Assembly: GCA_040756415.1 (NCBI GenBank)
Contig: JBFLYZ010000016.1
Coordinates: forward strand, 1 to 63,904
DNA from: JBFLYZ01 sp040756415
GTDB taxonomy: Bacteria > Bacteroidota > Bacteroidia > JADZBD01
Direction of reading: 5' to 3'
DNA: 63,904 bases
How positions within the stretch are numbered: position 1 is the stretch's first letter; each line of letters begins with the position of its first letter. The notes under the pieces were generated by a model. That model had not been told where the DNA came from. It saw nothing but the letters and a program-made list of their open reading frames with translations, and did no database searches. Made by a program: the position numbers and the translations under genes. Shown one piece after another: positions 43,519 through 51,422 of the stretch.

Positions 43519-43626
43519 ATGAAGGATTATATGAAGAACCACGATCTGTTCATCAGTGTGGCCATGGCAGCCGTTTCGGTAGTGGGCGCCACCGGGCTGG
43601 TACTCCTTATAAGCATGCTCTTTTAA
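43519..43626 (+). CDS. 35-residue single-pass membrane peptide
   Basis: ATG at 43519 to TAA at 43624-43626. The product begins MKDYMKNHDLF and continues into one hydrophobic helix (ISVAMAAVSVVGATGLVLL). Ten bases separate its stop from the next start, so the two are probably co-transcribed. The charged N-terminus and single helix suggest an inner-membrane peptide with its N-terminus inside. No family recognised. The case for a gene rests on spacing, start and hydrophobic design, so it is moderate. Confidence 0.5.
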   Translation: MKDYMKNHDLFISVAMAAVSVVGATGLVLLISMLF

Positions 43627-43636
43627 ACAGATTGCC

Positions 43637-43993
43637 ATGAAAGCAAAACGCACCATTATTCTTTTTCTTGTCATGGCCCGCTGCGGAATCGCGCCACTGG
43701 CAGCCGCGGGGCTTGGCCAGAGCAAAACGGCCGGCCTGCTGAGCGGTGAATATGTGCCGGTAAAAACAGCCATCAGCACGCACGCTTTTAAGACCGGCCG
43801 GCCCGTAAAGAAGCTGGCTTTTGTCGGTGAGCTGAAGCTTAAAACTGCAGGATGGAAAAGAAGGGCCTGCCGTTATGCGCCTTTTGCCGCCAGCCTGGTA
43901 GAGCACTGCTCGCTCAAGCCGGTGCTCAGCTTCGGCAAGAACGAGAAACTCGTTTCGCTCAGCGGATTTAAAATGAAGATCAGATTATACTAG
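43637..43993 (+). CDS. Small secreted protein, unknown
   Basis: 118 residues. The start MKAKRTIILFLVMARCGIAP with AAAGLGQ looks like a signal peptide of about 27 residues. The mature part is basic (many Lys and Arg) with two cysteines (ACRY, HCSL) that might form a disulfide. It follows the 35-residue membrane peptide by 10 nt. No homology recognised. Confidence 0.55.
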   Translation: MKAKRTIILFLVMARCGIAPLAAAGLGQSKTAGLLSGEYVPVKTAISTHAFKTGRPVKKLAFVGELKLKTAGWKRRACRYAPFAASLVEHCSLKPVLSFGKNEKLVSLSGFKMKIRLY

Positions 43994-44127
43994 TTCAACC
44001 TGAAAACAATAATAGGAAACAAAGACCGGCTTTACCCTGCATCGACCTCGCGGTGAAGTTGGGAGGCGACCATAAAAAAAAGCAGAATAATAATCAAGTA
44101 TAACATACACCCAAAACTCAACTAAAA

Positions 44128-45291
44128 ATGAAAACAATGAAACAGGCAATCGGAAAAATGATGCTGGTCATGGCGGCCGCTATCACGGCAGCGAACGCCA
44201 GCGCGCAAGGCACAACCCGGCCAACGGCTGCCGTGGTAAGTATTGACAGTAAGGGAGTGATCTCGGATGCCGAAGCGGTGAAATACATGGTGAACCTGGA
44301 GGTGGAGAAGACGGGCATTTACAGTATGCTCGACAAATATGAAGTGGCGGAAGGCGTTGCCAAGAATGGTATCGACATCAAAAGCTGTTTTTCCCGCTCC
44401 TGCGTGGTATCGGCCGGCAAAGCTCTCGGGGTGGATAAAATGATCACAGGCTGCGTGGAGCGCTTTGGCGAAAAGATCGTGATCTCGCTGAAGGTGGTGG
44501 ATGTGAAGCAGGAGGTGGTGGAGAAGCAGGATGCAACGGAATACCTCAACCTGCAGCCGGAGTTGCAGAAAATGATCCGGATCTCGGTGCAGAAGCTGCT
44601 GGGCATCACCCCCGACCAGAATCTGCTCAACCTGCTGGTCAATTACGATACGCCCATCGAGAGCCCCAAGAACCAGGTGAACCTGAACGGCCCCCGCATG
44701 GGATTCTCCTACACGCTGGGAGAAGCCGGGAAAGTGCTGACCGGCCCTTTGAATAAAGGGGGATACAACATGTTCCCGGTCATGTTCCAGTTCGGATGGC
44801 AAAAGGAATGGCAGTACCTCAGTGCCGGAAATTTCCAGGGGTTGATCGAAGTGCTTCCCATGATCAGCGGACTCGAATCGGGAAAGATAATACCCTCGCT
44901 TACCCTCATGAACGGCTTCAGGATCGGGAAGGCGGGATGGGAATTCGCCTTCGGTCCTTCGTTCAGGGTGGTGAAAAAAGCCAATGGTTTTTATGGTGAC
45001 GGGTCGAACAATACCGTTAAGGGAGAGTGGTACCTGCGTGAGGAATGGGGGGATATTGCTCCGCGTGACAGCTTCGGAGGATTGATCCAAAACCCATATG
45101 ATATCACCTCGCGCCTGGACAGCCGCGGTAGCGCTACCTTGTCGACCGGCCTGGTGCTGGCGGTGGGCAGAACGTTCAGATCAGGATACCTGAACATGCC
45201 GGTCAACCTGTACGTATCTCCGCGCAAGGAGGGTACCATTGTAGGATTCTCATTCGGGTTCAACATCTATAAGAAACCGAAGGTTCAGTGA
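44128..45291 (+). CDS. Secreted protein with a CsgG/LpoB-like N-terminal domain
   Basis: 387 residues with a signal peptide (about 1-27, ending ANASAQG). Residues 30-175 resemble the alpha/beta domain of the CsgG/LpoB kind: AVVSIDSKGVISDAEAVKYM, then GKALGVDKMITGCVERFGEK, then ISLKVVDVKQEVVEK. Residues 190-387 are Gly- and aromatic-rich strands like an outer-membrane barrel, ending with GFSFGFNIY. A fusion of a periplasmic sensor-like domain with a barrel would be unusual. The pattern of three cysteines (KSCFSRSC, TGC) is also notable. Function unknown. Confidence 0.7.
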   Translation: MKTMKQAIGKMMLVMAAAITAANASAQGTTRPTAAVVSIDSKGVISDAEAVKYMVNLEVEKTGIYSMLDKYEVAEGVAKNGIDIKSCFSRSCVVSAGKALGVDKMITGCVERFGEKIVISLKVVDVKQEVVEKQDATEYLNLQPELQKMIRISVQKLLGITPDQNLLNLLVNYDTPIESPKNQVNLNGPRMGFSYTLGEAGKVLTGPLNKGGYNMFPVMFQFGWQKEWQYLSAGNFQGLIEVLPMISGLESGKIIPSLTLMNGFRIGKAGWEFAFGPSFRVVKKANGFYGDGSNNTVKGEWYLREEWGDIAPRDSFGGLIQNPYDITSRLDSRGSATLSTGLVLAVGRTFRSGYLNMPVNLYVSPRKEGTIVGFSFGFNIYKKPKVQ

Positions 45292-45299
45292 TCTTAACC

Positions 45300-45332
45300 G
45301 TTCCGCATGGGGCCGTTCGCCTCATGCGGAAC
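45300..45332. repeat. 10-bp inverted repeat
   Basis: GTTCCGCATG (45300-45309) and CATGCGGAAC (45323-45332) are perfect complements around a 13-nt loop, right after the stop of the preceding gene. No T-run follows; it may stabilise the message end or attenuate the next gene. Confidence 0.55.
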
Positions 45333-45347
45333 ATAATTCATCATCCC

Positions 45348-45665
45348 ATGCGTATATTTCTCATACTATCCATCGCGCTTGCAGCGCTTTTTTATCCGGA
45401 AGAACGGGGCTACGGGATCGACCTGTCTAAAAAAGATGACCTGCTGGCGCTTGGAACAGGCAGGATAATTGAAAAGGACAATACCATTATCAAAAAGATC
45501 ACTCTCGCTGCTGTAAATGAATACTGGATAGAATACATAAAAGATAACAGCCTCCATGATAAGCTGATGGAACAGATCATACGGATCGAATTCCCGCAAA
45601 GCAAATGGGGAGCCGTTAAAATAGAATTCCCGGATAACAAACCCAGTATCTCCAGGCTGAACTAG
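45348..45665 (+). CDS. Small exported protein, unknown
   Basis: 105 residues from the ATG at 45348, chosen because MRIFLILSIALAALF gives a signal-like start just after the inverted repeat; the longer frame from 45288 would overlap the preceding gene and the repeat. The body is charged (IEKDNTIIKKITLAAVNEYW, KLMEQIIRIEFPQSKW) without cysteines. Same strand as the preceding 387-residue protein gene, 57 nt downstream. No family recognised. Confidence 0.5.
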   Translation: MRIFLILSIALAALFYPEERGYGIDLSKKDDLLALGTGRIIEKDNTIIKKITLAAVNEYWIEYIKDNSLHDKLMEQIIRIEFPQSKWGAVKIEFPDNKPSISRLN

Positions 45666-45715
45666 ACCGTAGAGTAGCGTTTGGCCGCGGGCCGGTGTAA
45701 TTTGTTTAATATTTA

Positions 45716-45723
45716 TATGTTTG
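45716..45723 (+). promoter_or_regulatory. Possible -7 box for the TonB-dependent receptor gene
   Basis: TATGTTTG matches TAnnTTTG, 24 nt before the ATG at 45748. No TTG at the right distance upstream. Confidence 0.35.
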
Positions 45724-45747
45724 TATACAGGCCTAAGCCACTGCACC

Positions 45748-48141
45748 ATGAAAGCAAGAACTACCTTATTGATCATATTCTCGGTTATTTTCAGCGGCAC
45801 CTGCTTTGCCCAGATCACGCAAACCATCCGCGGAAAGGTGATCGAGAAGGAATCCAAGACGGAGATGGCGGGCGTGAACGTGGTCCTGACCACTGACACG
45901 GCAAAAAAGACGGGTACGACCACCGATATGAACGGTTACTTCAGGCTGGATAACGTGGTGGTGGGCCGTCATTCCCTGAAATTCTCTTTCATCGGCTACA
46001 GCGAGGTCTCTTTGTCGAACATCATAGTGGATGCCGGCAAGGAAGTAGTGCTGGTCATCGAGATGGAAGAGCAGATCGCCACCAAGGACGAGGTAATCAT
46101 CACGGCCAATAAAAGCGGGGAATCCGCCAACGAGATGTCGTCAGGCAGCACGCGCAGCTTTACCATCGAGGAGACGAACCGTTATGCCGGCAGCCGAAGC
46201 GATCCCGCCCGCATGGCTTCCAATTTTGCCGGGGTGCAGGGGGCTGACGATTCGCGCAACGATATCGTGATCCGGGGCAACTCGCCCATGGGCCTGCTCT
46301 GGAAGGTGGAAGGCATCGATATACCCAACCCCAATCATTTTGCGGTGCCGGGCACCACGGGCGGGGCGATCAGCGTCCTGAACAATAAGATATTCGGTCA
46401 AAGTGATTTCATGACGGGAGCCTTTTCGGCCGAATTCGGAAATGCCAACGCGGGCGTGTTCGACATCCGGCTGCGCAACGGCAACAACGAGAAATACGAG
46501 TTCACCGGGCAATTGGGTTTTCTCGGAACCGAGTTTTCGGCAGAGGGCCCGCTCAGCAAAACGACCGGCTCCTCCTTTCTGCTTACCTATCGCTATTCCA
46601 CGCTGAAGCTTTTCGAATCGTTCAACATCAAGCTTGGCACCAGCGCGGTGCCCAGCTACCAGGATGCCTCGTTCAAGCTCAATTTCCCAACGAAGAAGGG
46701 GGCTTATGTGTCGCTTTTCGGCATCGGAGGCATCAGCGACATCAACATCATGCTCAGCGATAAATCGATAGAAGAAGTGGAGATCTATGGCGACAGCGAC
46801 CGCGACCAGCGCTTCAGCACATCCATGGGATTGCTGGGCGCATCCTGGTCCAAATCGCTCAATGAAAAGAGCTACCTGAAGTTCACGCTGGCGGCCTACG
46901 GTTCCGATGTGTGGGCCATGCACGATAAGTTTAAGCGCGATTCAGTGTATGCGCTCGATACGCTATATGATAAAATGAACTACAGGTACCTGAACGGAAA
47001 GTACTCGCTTAATTTCTCCCTGACAAAAAAATACAGTGCCCGCTGGGCCATGAAGACCGGCATGCTGGCCGATTACATCCGCGTTGACCTGATCGACAGC
47101 AATTTTGTGGAGGCCACCGGCCAGTGGAGCGTGCGCAACGACTACCGGGGCAGCTATTACCTGGTGCAGCCTTTTGTGCAATGGAAATACAAAAAGACCG
47201 ACAACCTGAGTTTTAACTTCGGCATTCACGCCATGTACCTGGGCCTGAACGGCAGTTTCTCGATAGAGCCGAGGGCGGGAGTGAAGTACCTGATGAAGAA
47301 CAACCAGTCGCTCAGCTTCTCGGCCGGCATGCACAGCCAGATGCAGCCCACCTATATTTATTTCAACCAGGTGAAGGATACTGCAGGCAAATACGCCCTG
47401 GTGAACAAGGACCTTGGATTTACGCGCAGCCTGCACGCGGTGCTGGGCTATGATAAGGCCATCGGGCAGAACGCCCGCCTGAAGATCGAGGCCTATTACC
47501 AGTATCTCTATGAAGTGCCGGTGGATACCTTCAGCTCTTCGTTTTCGCTGGTTAACCAGGGATCTACCTTCAGCCGGTTTTTCCCCGGCAAGCTGGTCAA
47601 CGAGGGAACCGCAAACAACTACGGCCTTGAGCTGACCATCGAAAAGTTCTTCAGCAAATCCTACTACTATATGATCACCGCTTCTTATTATTCATCCATG
47701 TACAGGGGAAGCGATGGGGTGCTGCGCAACACCGATTTTAACGGCACCTACGCCACCAATGCGCTCATCGGCAGGGAATTTACCATGGGCAAGCGAACGG
47801 TGCTCTCTACGGGTACCAAGATCACCTGGGCGGGCGGCAAGCGTTATACCCGGGCCGATACCGCGGCTTCATCCTTGGCCGGAGAGCTGGTAGAGATCGA
47901 TTCGCTGCGTAACCAGGAGCGCTTCAACGATTATTTCCGCTGGGACGTAAAGGTGGGGATCAAGATCAACACCAAAAAGGTGACGCACGAGATCGCCCTG
48001 GACCTGGTGAACGTGCTCAACACCCGCAACGTGCTGGGGCTGACCTACGCTCCTGACCCGGCCAACCCATCGGCCGATCCGATCAAAAAAGAATACCAGT
48101 TGGGATTCCTGCCTTTATTCTATTATAAAATAGATTTCTGA
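45748..48141 (+). CDS. TonB-dependent receptor with carboxypeptidase-regulatory-like N-terminal domain
   Basis: 797 residues from the ATG at 45748, which opens a signal peptide (MKARTTLLIIFSVIFSGTCFAQ). Residues 25-115 are the CarboxypepD_reg-like domain (IRGKVIEKESKTEMAGVNVV, GYFRLDNVVVGRHSLKFSFI). The plug follows (DIVIRGNSPMGLLWKVEGID, about 180-200), then a long barrel ending FLPLFYYKIDF with the terminal Phe. It imports a bulky ligand with TonB energy. No SusD partner is adjacent, so a glycan role is not indicated. The stop lies in a palindrome shared with the convergent YeiH-type gene. Confidence 0.92.
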   Translation: MKARTTLLIIFSVIFSGTCFAQITQTIRGKVIEKESKTEMAGVNVVLTTDTAKKTGTTTDMNGYFRLDNVVVGRHSLKFSFIGYSEVSLSNIIVDAGKEVVLVIEMEEQIATKDEVIITANKSGESANEMSSGSTRSFTIEETNRYAGSRSDPARMASNFAGVQGADDSRNDIVIRGNSPMGLLWKVEGIDIPNPNHFAVPGTTGGAISVLNNKIFGQSDFMTGAFSAEFGNANAGVFDIRLRNGNNEKYEFTGQLGFLGTEFSAEGPLSKTTGSSFLLTYRYSTLKLFESFNIKLGTSAVPSYQDASFKLNFPTKKGAYVSLFGIGGISDINIMLSDKSIEEVEIYGDSDRDQRFSTSMGLLGASWSKSLNEKSYLKFTLAAYGSDVWAMHDKFKRDSVYALDTLYDKMNYRYLNGKYSLNFSLTKKYSARWAMKTGMLADYIRVDLIDSNFVEATGQWSVRNDYRGSYYLVQPFVQWKYKKTDNLSFNFGIHAMYLGLNGSFSIEPRAGVKYLMKNNQSLSFSAGMHSQMQPTYIYFNQVKDTAGKYALVNKDLGFTRSLHAVLGYDKAIGQNARLKIEAYYQYLYEVPVDTFSSSFSLVNQGSTFSRFFPGKLVNEGTANNYGLELTIEKFFSKSYYYMITASYYSSMYRGSDGVLRNTDFNGTYATNALIGREFTMGKRTVLSTGTKITWAGGKRYTRADTAASSLAGELVEIDSLRNQERFNDYFRWDVKVGIKINTKKVTHEIALDLVNVLNTRNVLGLTYAPDPANPSADPIKKEYQLGFLPLFYYKIDF

Positions 48142-48150
48142 GATCAGAAA
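48135..48150. terminator. Palindrome spanning convergent stop codons
   Basis: TTTCTGA-GA-TCAGAAA: 7-bp arms, with the receptor stop TGA (48139-48141) and the minus-strand stop (48144-48146) placed symmetrically. It is possibly a compact bidirectional terminator, but T-tracts are short. Confidence 0.45.
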
Positions 48151-49184
48151 GCAGTTGAAACAAACCGCGTGAACAGGTAGCCACCGCCTATCAGCCAGAT
48201 AAAAAGGATGGCTGCCAGGTAGACCGGCCGGGCCCCGACCGTACGGAACTTTTCAAAGTTGGTCTCCATGCCCAGGGCGCACATGGCCATGGTGAGCATA
48301 AAGGTATCGATCGCATTGATGACATCCACCGCCTGCGCGGGCACCAGCTTCAGCGAGTTGAAGGCGGCCACGCCTATGAACCCGAAAACAAAGTAAGGTA
48401 TAAATACCTTTTCGCGGCTCCCGGTGGCGCTGCTGCGTTTCTTGCGCCTGACGATGAACAGGCTGAGCAGGATCAGCATGGGCCCCAGCAGCATGACCCG
48501 GGTCATCTTTACGATCACGCCCGTGTCGGCCGCCAGCTCGCTTACCGCATTGCCCGATACCACCACCTGGGCTACCTCGTGCACGCTGCCGCCTATATAG
48601 ATCCCGTAAGCGCCCGGATCGAAATCCAGCAGGCCGCTTTTGTAAAAGAGCGGGTAAACGAACATGGACAGGGTTCCGAACAGCACTACGGTAGAAACGG
48701 CTATGGTGGATTTATAAGGCTCGGAGCGCAATACCGATTCGGTGGCGAGCACGGCAGCCGCTCCGCAGATGGAACTGCCCGCGGCCGTCAGCATGGCCAG
48801 GTCCTTGTCCATGCCCAGCAATTTGATGCCTATGAAGATGCCGATCAGGAAAGTGCTTCCCACCATCAGCGCGCTTTCAATGAGCCCGGGCAGTCCTACC
48901 GCGCTGATCTCCTGGAAGGTGATCCTGAAACCGTAGAAAACCAGTGCCGCGCGCAATACATGCTTGGTGCAGTACAGTATGCCCATCAGCCACTTATGGG
49001 GCAGCTTCTGCCTCAGGGTATTGCCGTAGATCATGCTGATAATAATGCCAATGATCAAAGGGCTGAGGCCCAACTGTTTTACGAAATCGAGCCGGGCCAG
49101 CAATGTAGCCACGGTGGCAAAGGCTGCAACGAACAGCAATCCGCGCAAGGTATGGGGCCGGTTCTCGCGGTTAAAATAATACAT
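48144..49184 (-). CDS. YeiH/UPF0324 family putative sulfur-oxyanion exporter
   Basis: 346-residue inner-membrane protein with about ten hydrophobic helices. Family signatures are AAGSSICGAAAVLATESVL (about 135-153), IGGSVHEVAQVVVSG and CALGMETNFEKF. The family (PF03601) is called putative sulfate exporter; in E. coli yeiH is linked to sulfite stress. It is transcribed divergently from a persulfide dioxygenase-rhodanese gene across 155 nt. That product releases sulfite, so the pair may oxidise reactive sulfur and export the product. On the minus strand TTG-N16-TATATTTA (49212-49238) is a near-consensus promoter. The coupling is inference. Confidence 0.85.
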   Translation of the reverse strand: MYYFNRENRPHTLRGLLFVAAFATVATLLARLDFVKQLGLSPLIIGIIISMIYGNTLRQKLPHKWLMGILYCTKHVLRAALVFYGFRITFQEISAVGLPGLIESALMVGSTFLIGIFIGIKLLGMDKDLAMLTAAGSSICGAAAVLATESVLRSEPYKSTIAVSTVVLFGTLSMFVYPLFYKSGLLDFDPGAYGIYIGGSVHEVAQVVVSGNAVSELAADTGVIVKMTRVMLLGPMLILLSLFIVRRKKRSSATGSREKVFIPYFVFGFIGVAAFNSLKLVPAQAVDVINAIDTFMLTMAMCALGMETNFEKFRTVGARPVYLAAILFIWLIGGGYLFTRFVSTAF

Positions 49185-49310
49185 ACAGGGGCAGGGCCTT
49201 CTTCACGCTGGTAAATATAAAAGTTTATTGCGCGGCAAGCGGGAACGGCCAAAATTCCCGATTCGTAATATTGTGTTAATTGTGGGCACTGAAGCGGCCC
49301 GGCATTTTCG

Positions 49311-49318
49311 TAACTTTG
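49311..49318 (+). promoter_or_regulatory. Possible -7 box for the persulfide dioxygenase gene
   Basis: TAACTTTG matches TAnnTTTG, 21 nt before the ATG at 49340. The nearest TTG (49280-49282) is 28 nt upstream, outside the usual range. Confidence 0.4.
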
Positions 49319-49339
49319 TATAACCAAAGATCGGATGAC

Positions 49340-50728
49340 ATGTTGATCGAACAGATGTATACCAACTGCCTGGCAGAGGCAGCCTATTATATTGAATCGG
49401 AGGGCGAGGCGGTGATCATTGACCCCATACGCGAAACCAGCCCGTATACCGATAAGCTGAACTCCAGCGGAGCCAGGCTGAAATACGTTTTCGAGACCCA
49501 TTTCCATGCCGATTTTGTATCCGGCCATATTGACCTGGCCAAAAAGACCGGGGCGAAGATCGTGTACGGCCCCATGGCCGACACCCGGTACGATGTATAT
49601 AATGCCAAGGACGGAGAGGTGTTTTCGGTGGGCAAGATAAAGATCAGGGTGCTGCACACGCCCGGCCATACCCCCGAATCGTCCTGCTTCCTGCTGTATG
49701 ACGAAAAGGGAAAGGAGCATTGCATTTTTACTGGCGACACGCTTTTTGTTGGCGATGTAGGTCGCCCCGACCTGCTGGACGGAAAGATGAGCAAGGAGGA
49801 GCTGGCCGGGATGCTGTACGATTCGCTCAATAACAAGCTCAAGAAGCTGCCTGACGATGTGATCGTTTATCCAGCGCACGGCCCCGGCTCTTCCTGCGGC
49901 AAGAACATAGGGAAAGAGACCTGGAGCACCATAGGCGAGCAGAAGAAGACGAACTATGCCATGCAGGATATGAGCAAAGAAAAGTTCATCGAGCTGGTCA
50001 CTTCCGGGTTGAGCGCTCCACCCATGTATTTCTTCGAGGATGCCATGATCAATAAGAACGGGTACGATAATATCGATGAGGTGATGAGCCGCAACATGAA
50101 GGCGCTGAGCGCGGATGAGCTGAAGAAGGAGGTGGCTGCAGGAGCTTTGGTGCTGGATACCCGCATACCCGATCATTTTGAAAAAGGATTTATCAGCGGG
50201 GCCCTGAATATAGGCCTGAACGGCACCTATGCGCAATGGGTGGGAACCTTGGTTGACATCAACCGCCCGCTGGTCATCGTGGCCGATGAGGGCAAGGAGG
50301 AAGAGTCTATAGGCCGGCTGGCCCGCGTGGGCTACGAGAAAGTGAAGGGCTATCTCAAAGGCGGGATGAAAGCGTGGACGGATGCCGGCAACAAAGTGGA
50401 AACGGTACGGTCCATTACTCCCGAAGAATTTGCCGAGCGCGCTAAGAAGAACGGGTGCGGCATACTGGACGTGCGCAGGCCTGGAGAGTTCAGCGATTCG
50501 CACGTAAAAGGGGCTGAGCACATTACCCTGGCCGAACTGCAGTCGCAGTTGCCTAAGATCGATAAGAACAAACTATACCTGGTTTATTGCGCGGGCGGTT
50601 ACCGAAGCATGATCGCATCGTCCATACTGGCGGCCAACGGCTATAAGAACATTATCAACGTGTATTGCGGCTTCAATAAGATCAGGGAGACCAAAGGCGT
50701 TGAGCTGGAAACAGCGGTAAAGGACTAA
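49340..50728 (+). CDS. Persulfide dioxygenase-rhodanese fusion (metallo-beta-lactamase fold)
   Basis: 462 residues from the ATG at 49340. Residues 1-240 are an ETHE1-type metallo-beta-lactamase domain. The three expected iron ligands are in ETHFHADFVSG (His 54), HTPGHTPES (about 105-113) and TGDTLFVGDVGRPDL (Asp about 133). Two rhodanese domains follow. The first (about 260-350) has DEGKEEES where the catalytic loop should be and no Cys, so it is probably inactive. The second (about 365-455) has VYCAGGYRS with the catalytic Cys. This layout matches CstB-like enzymes that oxidise persulfides to sulfite and thiosulfate. Its stop overlaps the convergent deacetylase stop. Confidence 0.9.
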   Translation: MLIEQMYTNCLAEAAYYIESEGEAVIIDPIRETSPYTDKLNSSGARLKYVFETHFHADFVSGHIDLAKKTGAKIVYGPMADTRYDVYNAKDGEVFSVGKIKIRVLHTPGHTPESSCFLLYDEKGKEHCIFTGDTLFVGDVGRPDLLDGKMSKEELAGMLYDSLNNKLKKLPDDVIVYPAHGPGSSCGKNIGKETWSTIGEQKKTNYAMQDMSKEKFIELVTSGLSAPPMYFFEDAMINKNGYDNIDEVMSRNMKALSADELKKEVAAGALVLDTRIPDHFEKGFISGALNIGLNGTYAQWVGTLVDINRPLVIVADEGKEEESIGRLARVGYEKVKGYLKGGMKAWTDAGNKVETVRSITPEEFAERAKKNGCGILDVRRPGEFSDSHVKGAEHITLAELQSQLPKIDKNKLYLVYCAGGYRSMIASSILAANGYKNIINVYCGFNKIRETKGVELETAVKD

Positions 50729-51405
50729 AGCCGTTCGAACGTAAATCCTCTTTTTGAGAATGCATCCAGGACCCCGGGCAGCGCCTGCTCCAGGTTCCGT
50801 TTCGCTTTTTCGCTGTCGTGAAACACTACGATAGAGCCCTCGCGCGCGTATTCCGCCACGTTACGCAGGCACTCTTTCCCGCTGATGCGCTGGTCAAAGT
50901 CAGCGCTCAGCACATCCCACATAACAACCGAATAGCGTTGCAGCAGGGCCCGGTACTGCGAGCGTTTCATTTTTCCGTAGGGAGGCCTGAAAAGCGGCTT
51001 GCCGTGCGAAGCCTGCGAAGTTTGGGTTGCTGCCTGGTGAAGGCTCATTATCTGATCGCAGCGTTCCGCGTTACGGAGGTATTCGCTGGCCGATGTGCTC
51101 CACCCGTTGAAATGACCGTAAGTATGGTTGCCTGCCGAATGCCCTTCGGCCAGTACGCGCTGATATGTTTCGGGGTATTTGCGGATATTGTCTCCCACGC
51201 AAAAAAAGGTGGCTTTAGCCCGGTATTGGCTCAGCAGGTCGAGCACGTATGCGGTCACCCGCGGGTGCGGGCCGTCATCAAAGCTCAGGTAGATCTTCTT
51301 CTCCGCGGTCTTTATCCGCCAGAGGGCCCGGCTGTAAACAAGCCGCATAAGCCGGTTGGGACGTATGGAGTACACGGTGCGTATAAAATAAAAACCCGGG
51401 CTCAT
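50725..51405 (-). CDS. Polysaccharide deacetylase (NodB homology domain)
   Basis: 226 residues. Catalytic motifs of carbohydrate esterase family 4 are YLSFDDGPHPR (about 39-49), GNHTYGH, FRPPYGKMK, MWDVLSADF and IVVFHDSEK. The N-terminal 30 residues are basic and lack a clear signal. It removes acetyl groups from N-acetylglucosamine in peptidoglycan or another glycan. The ATG at 51405 matches the family N-terminus in length, but it lies in the loop of a terminator-shaped hairpin; ATG at 51348 is an alternative. It is downstream of the DUF2723 gene on the same strand, 17 nt after its stop. Confidence 0.9.
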   Translation of the reverse strand: MSPGFYFIRTVYSIRPNRLMRLVYSRALWRIKTAEKKIYLSFDDGPHPRVTAYVLDLLSQYRAKATFFCVGDNIRKYPETYQRVLAEGHSAGNHTYGHFNGWSTSASEYLRNAERCDQIMSLHQAATQTSQASHGKPLFRPPYGKMKRSQYRALLQRYSVVMWDVLSADFDQRISGKECLRNVAEYAREGSIVVFHDSEKAKRNLEQALPGVLDAFSKRGFTFERL

Positions 51406-51418
51406 CGCACCGGGTTTT
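51391..51418 (-). terminator. Terminator-like hairpin with the deacetylase start codon in its loop
   Basis: On the minus strand AAAACCCGG, a 10-nt loop containing ATG (51405-51403), then CCGGGTTTT and more T. Perfect 9-bp stem. It starts 5 nt after the DUF2723 stop, where a terminator would be expected. Confidence 0.8.
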
Positions 51419-51422
51419 CCAT

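Noticed and set aside
49079..50521. 480-codon antisense frame over the persulfide dioxygenase gene
   Set aside because: Shadow of a G+C-rich sense gene with intact catalytic motifs.
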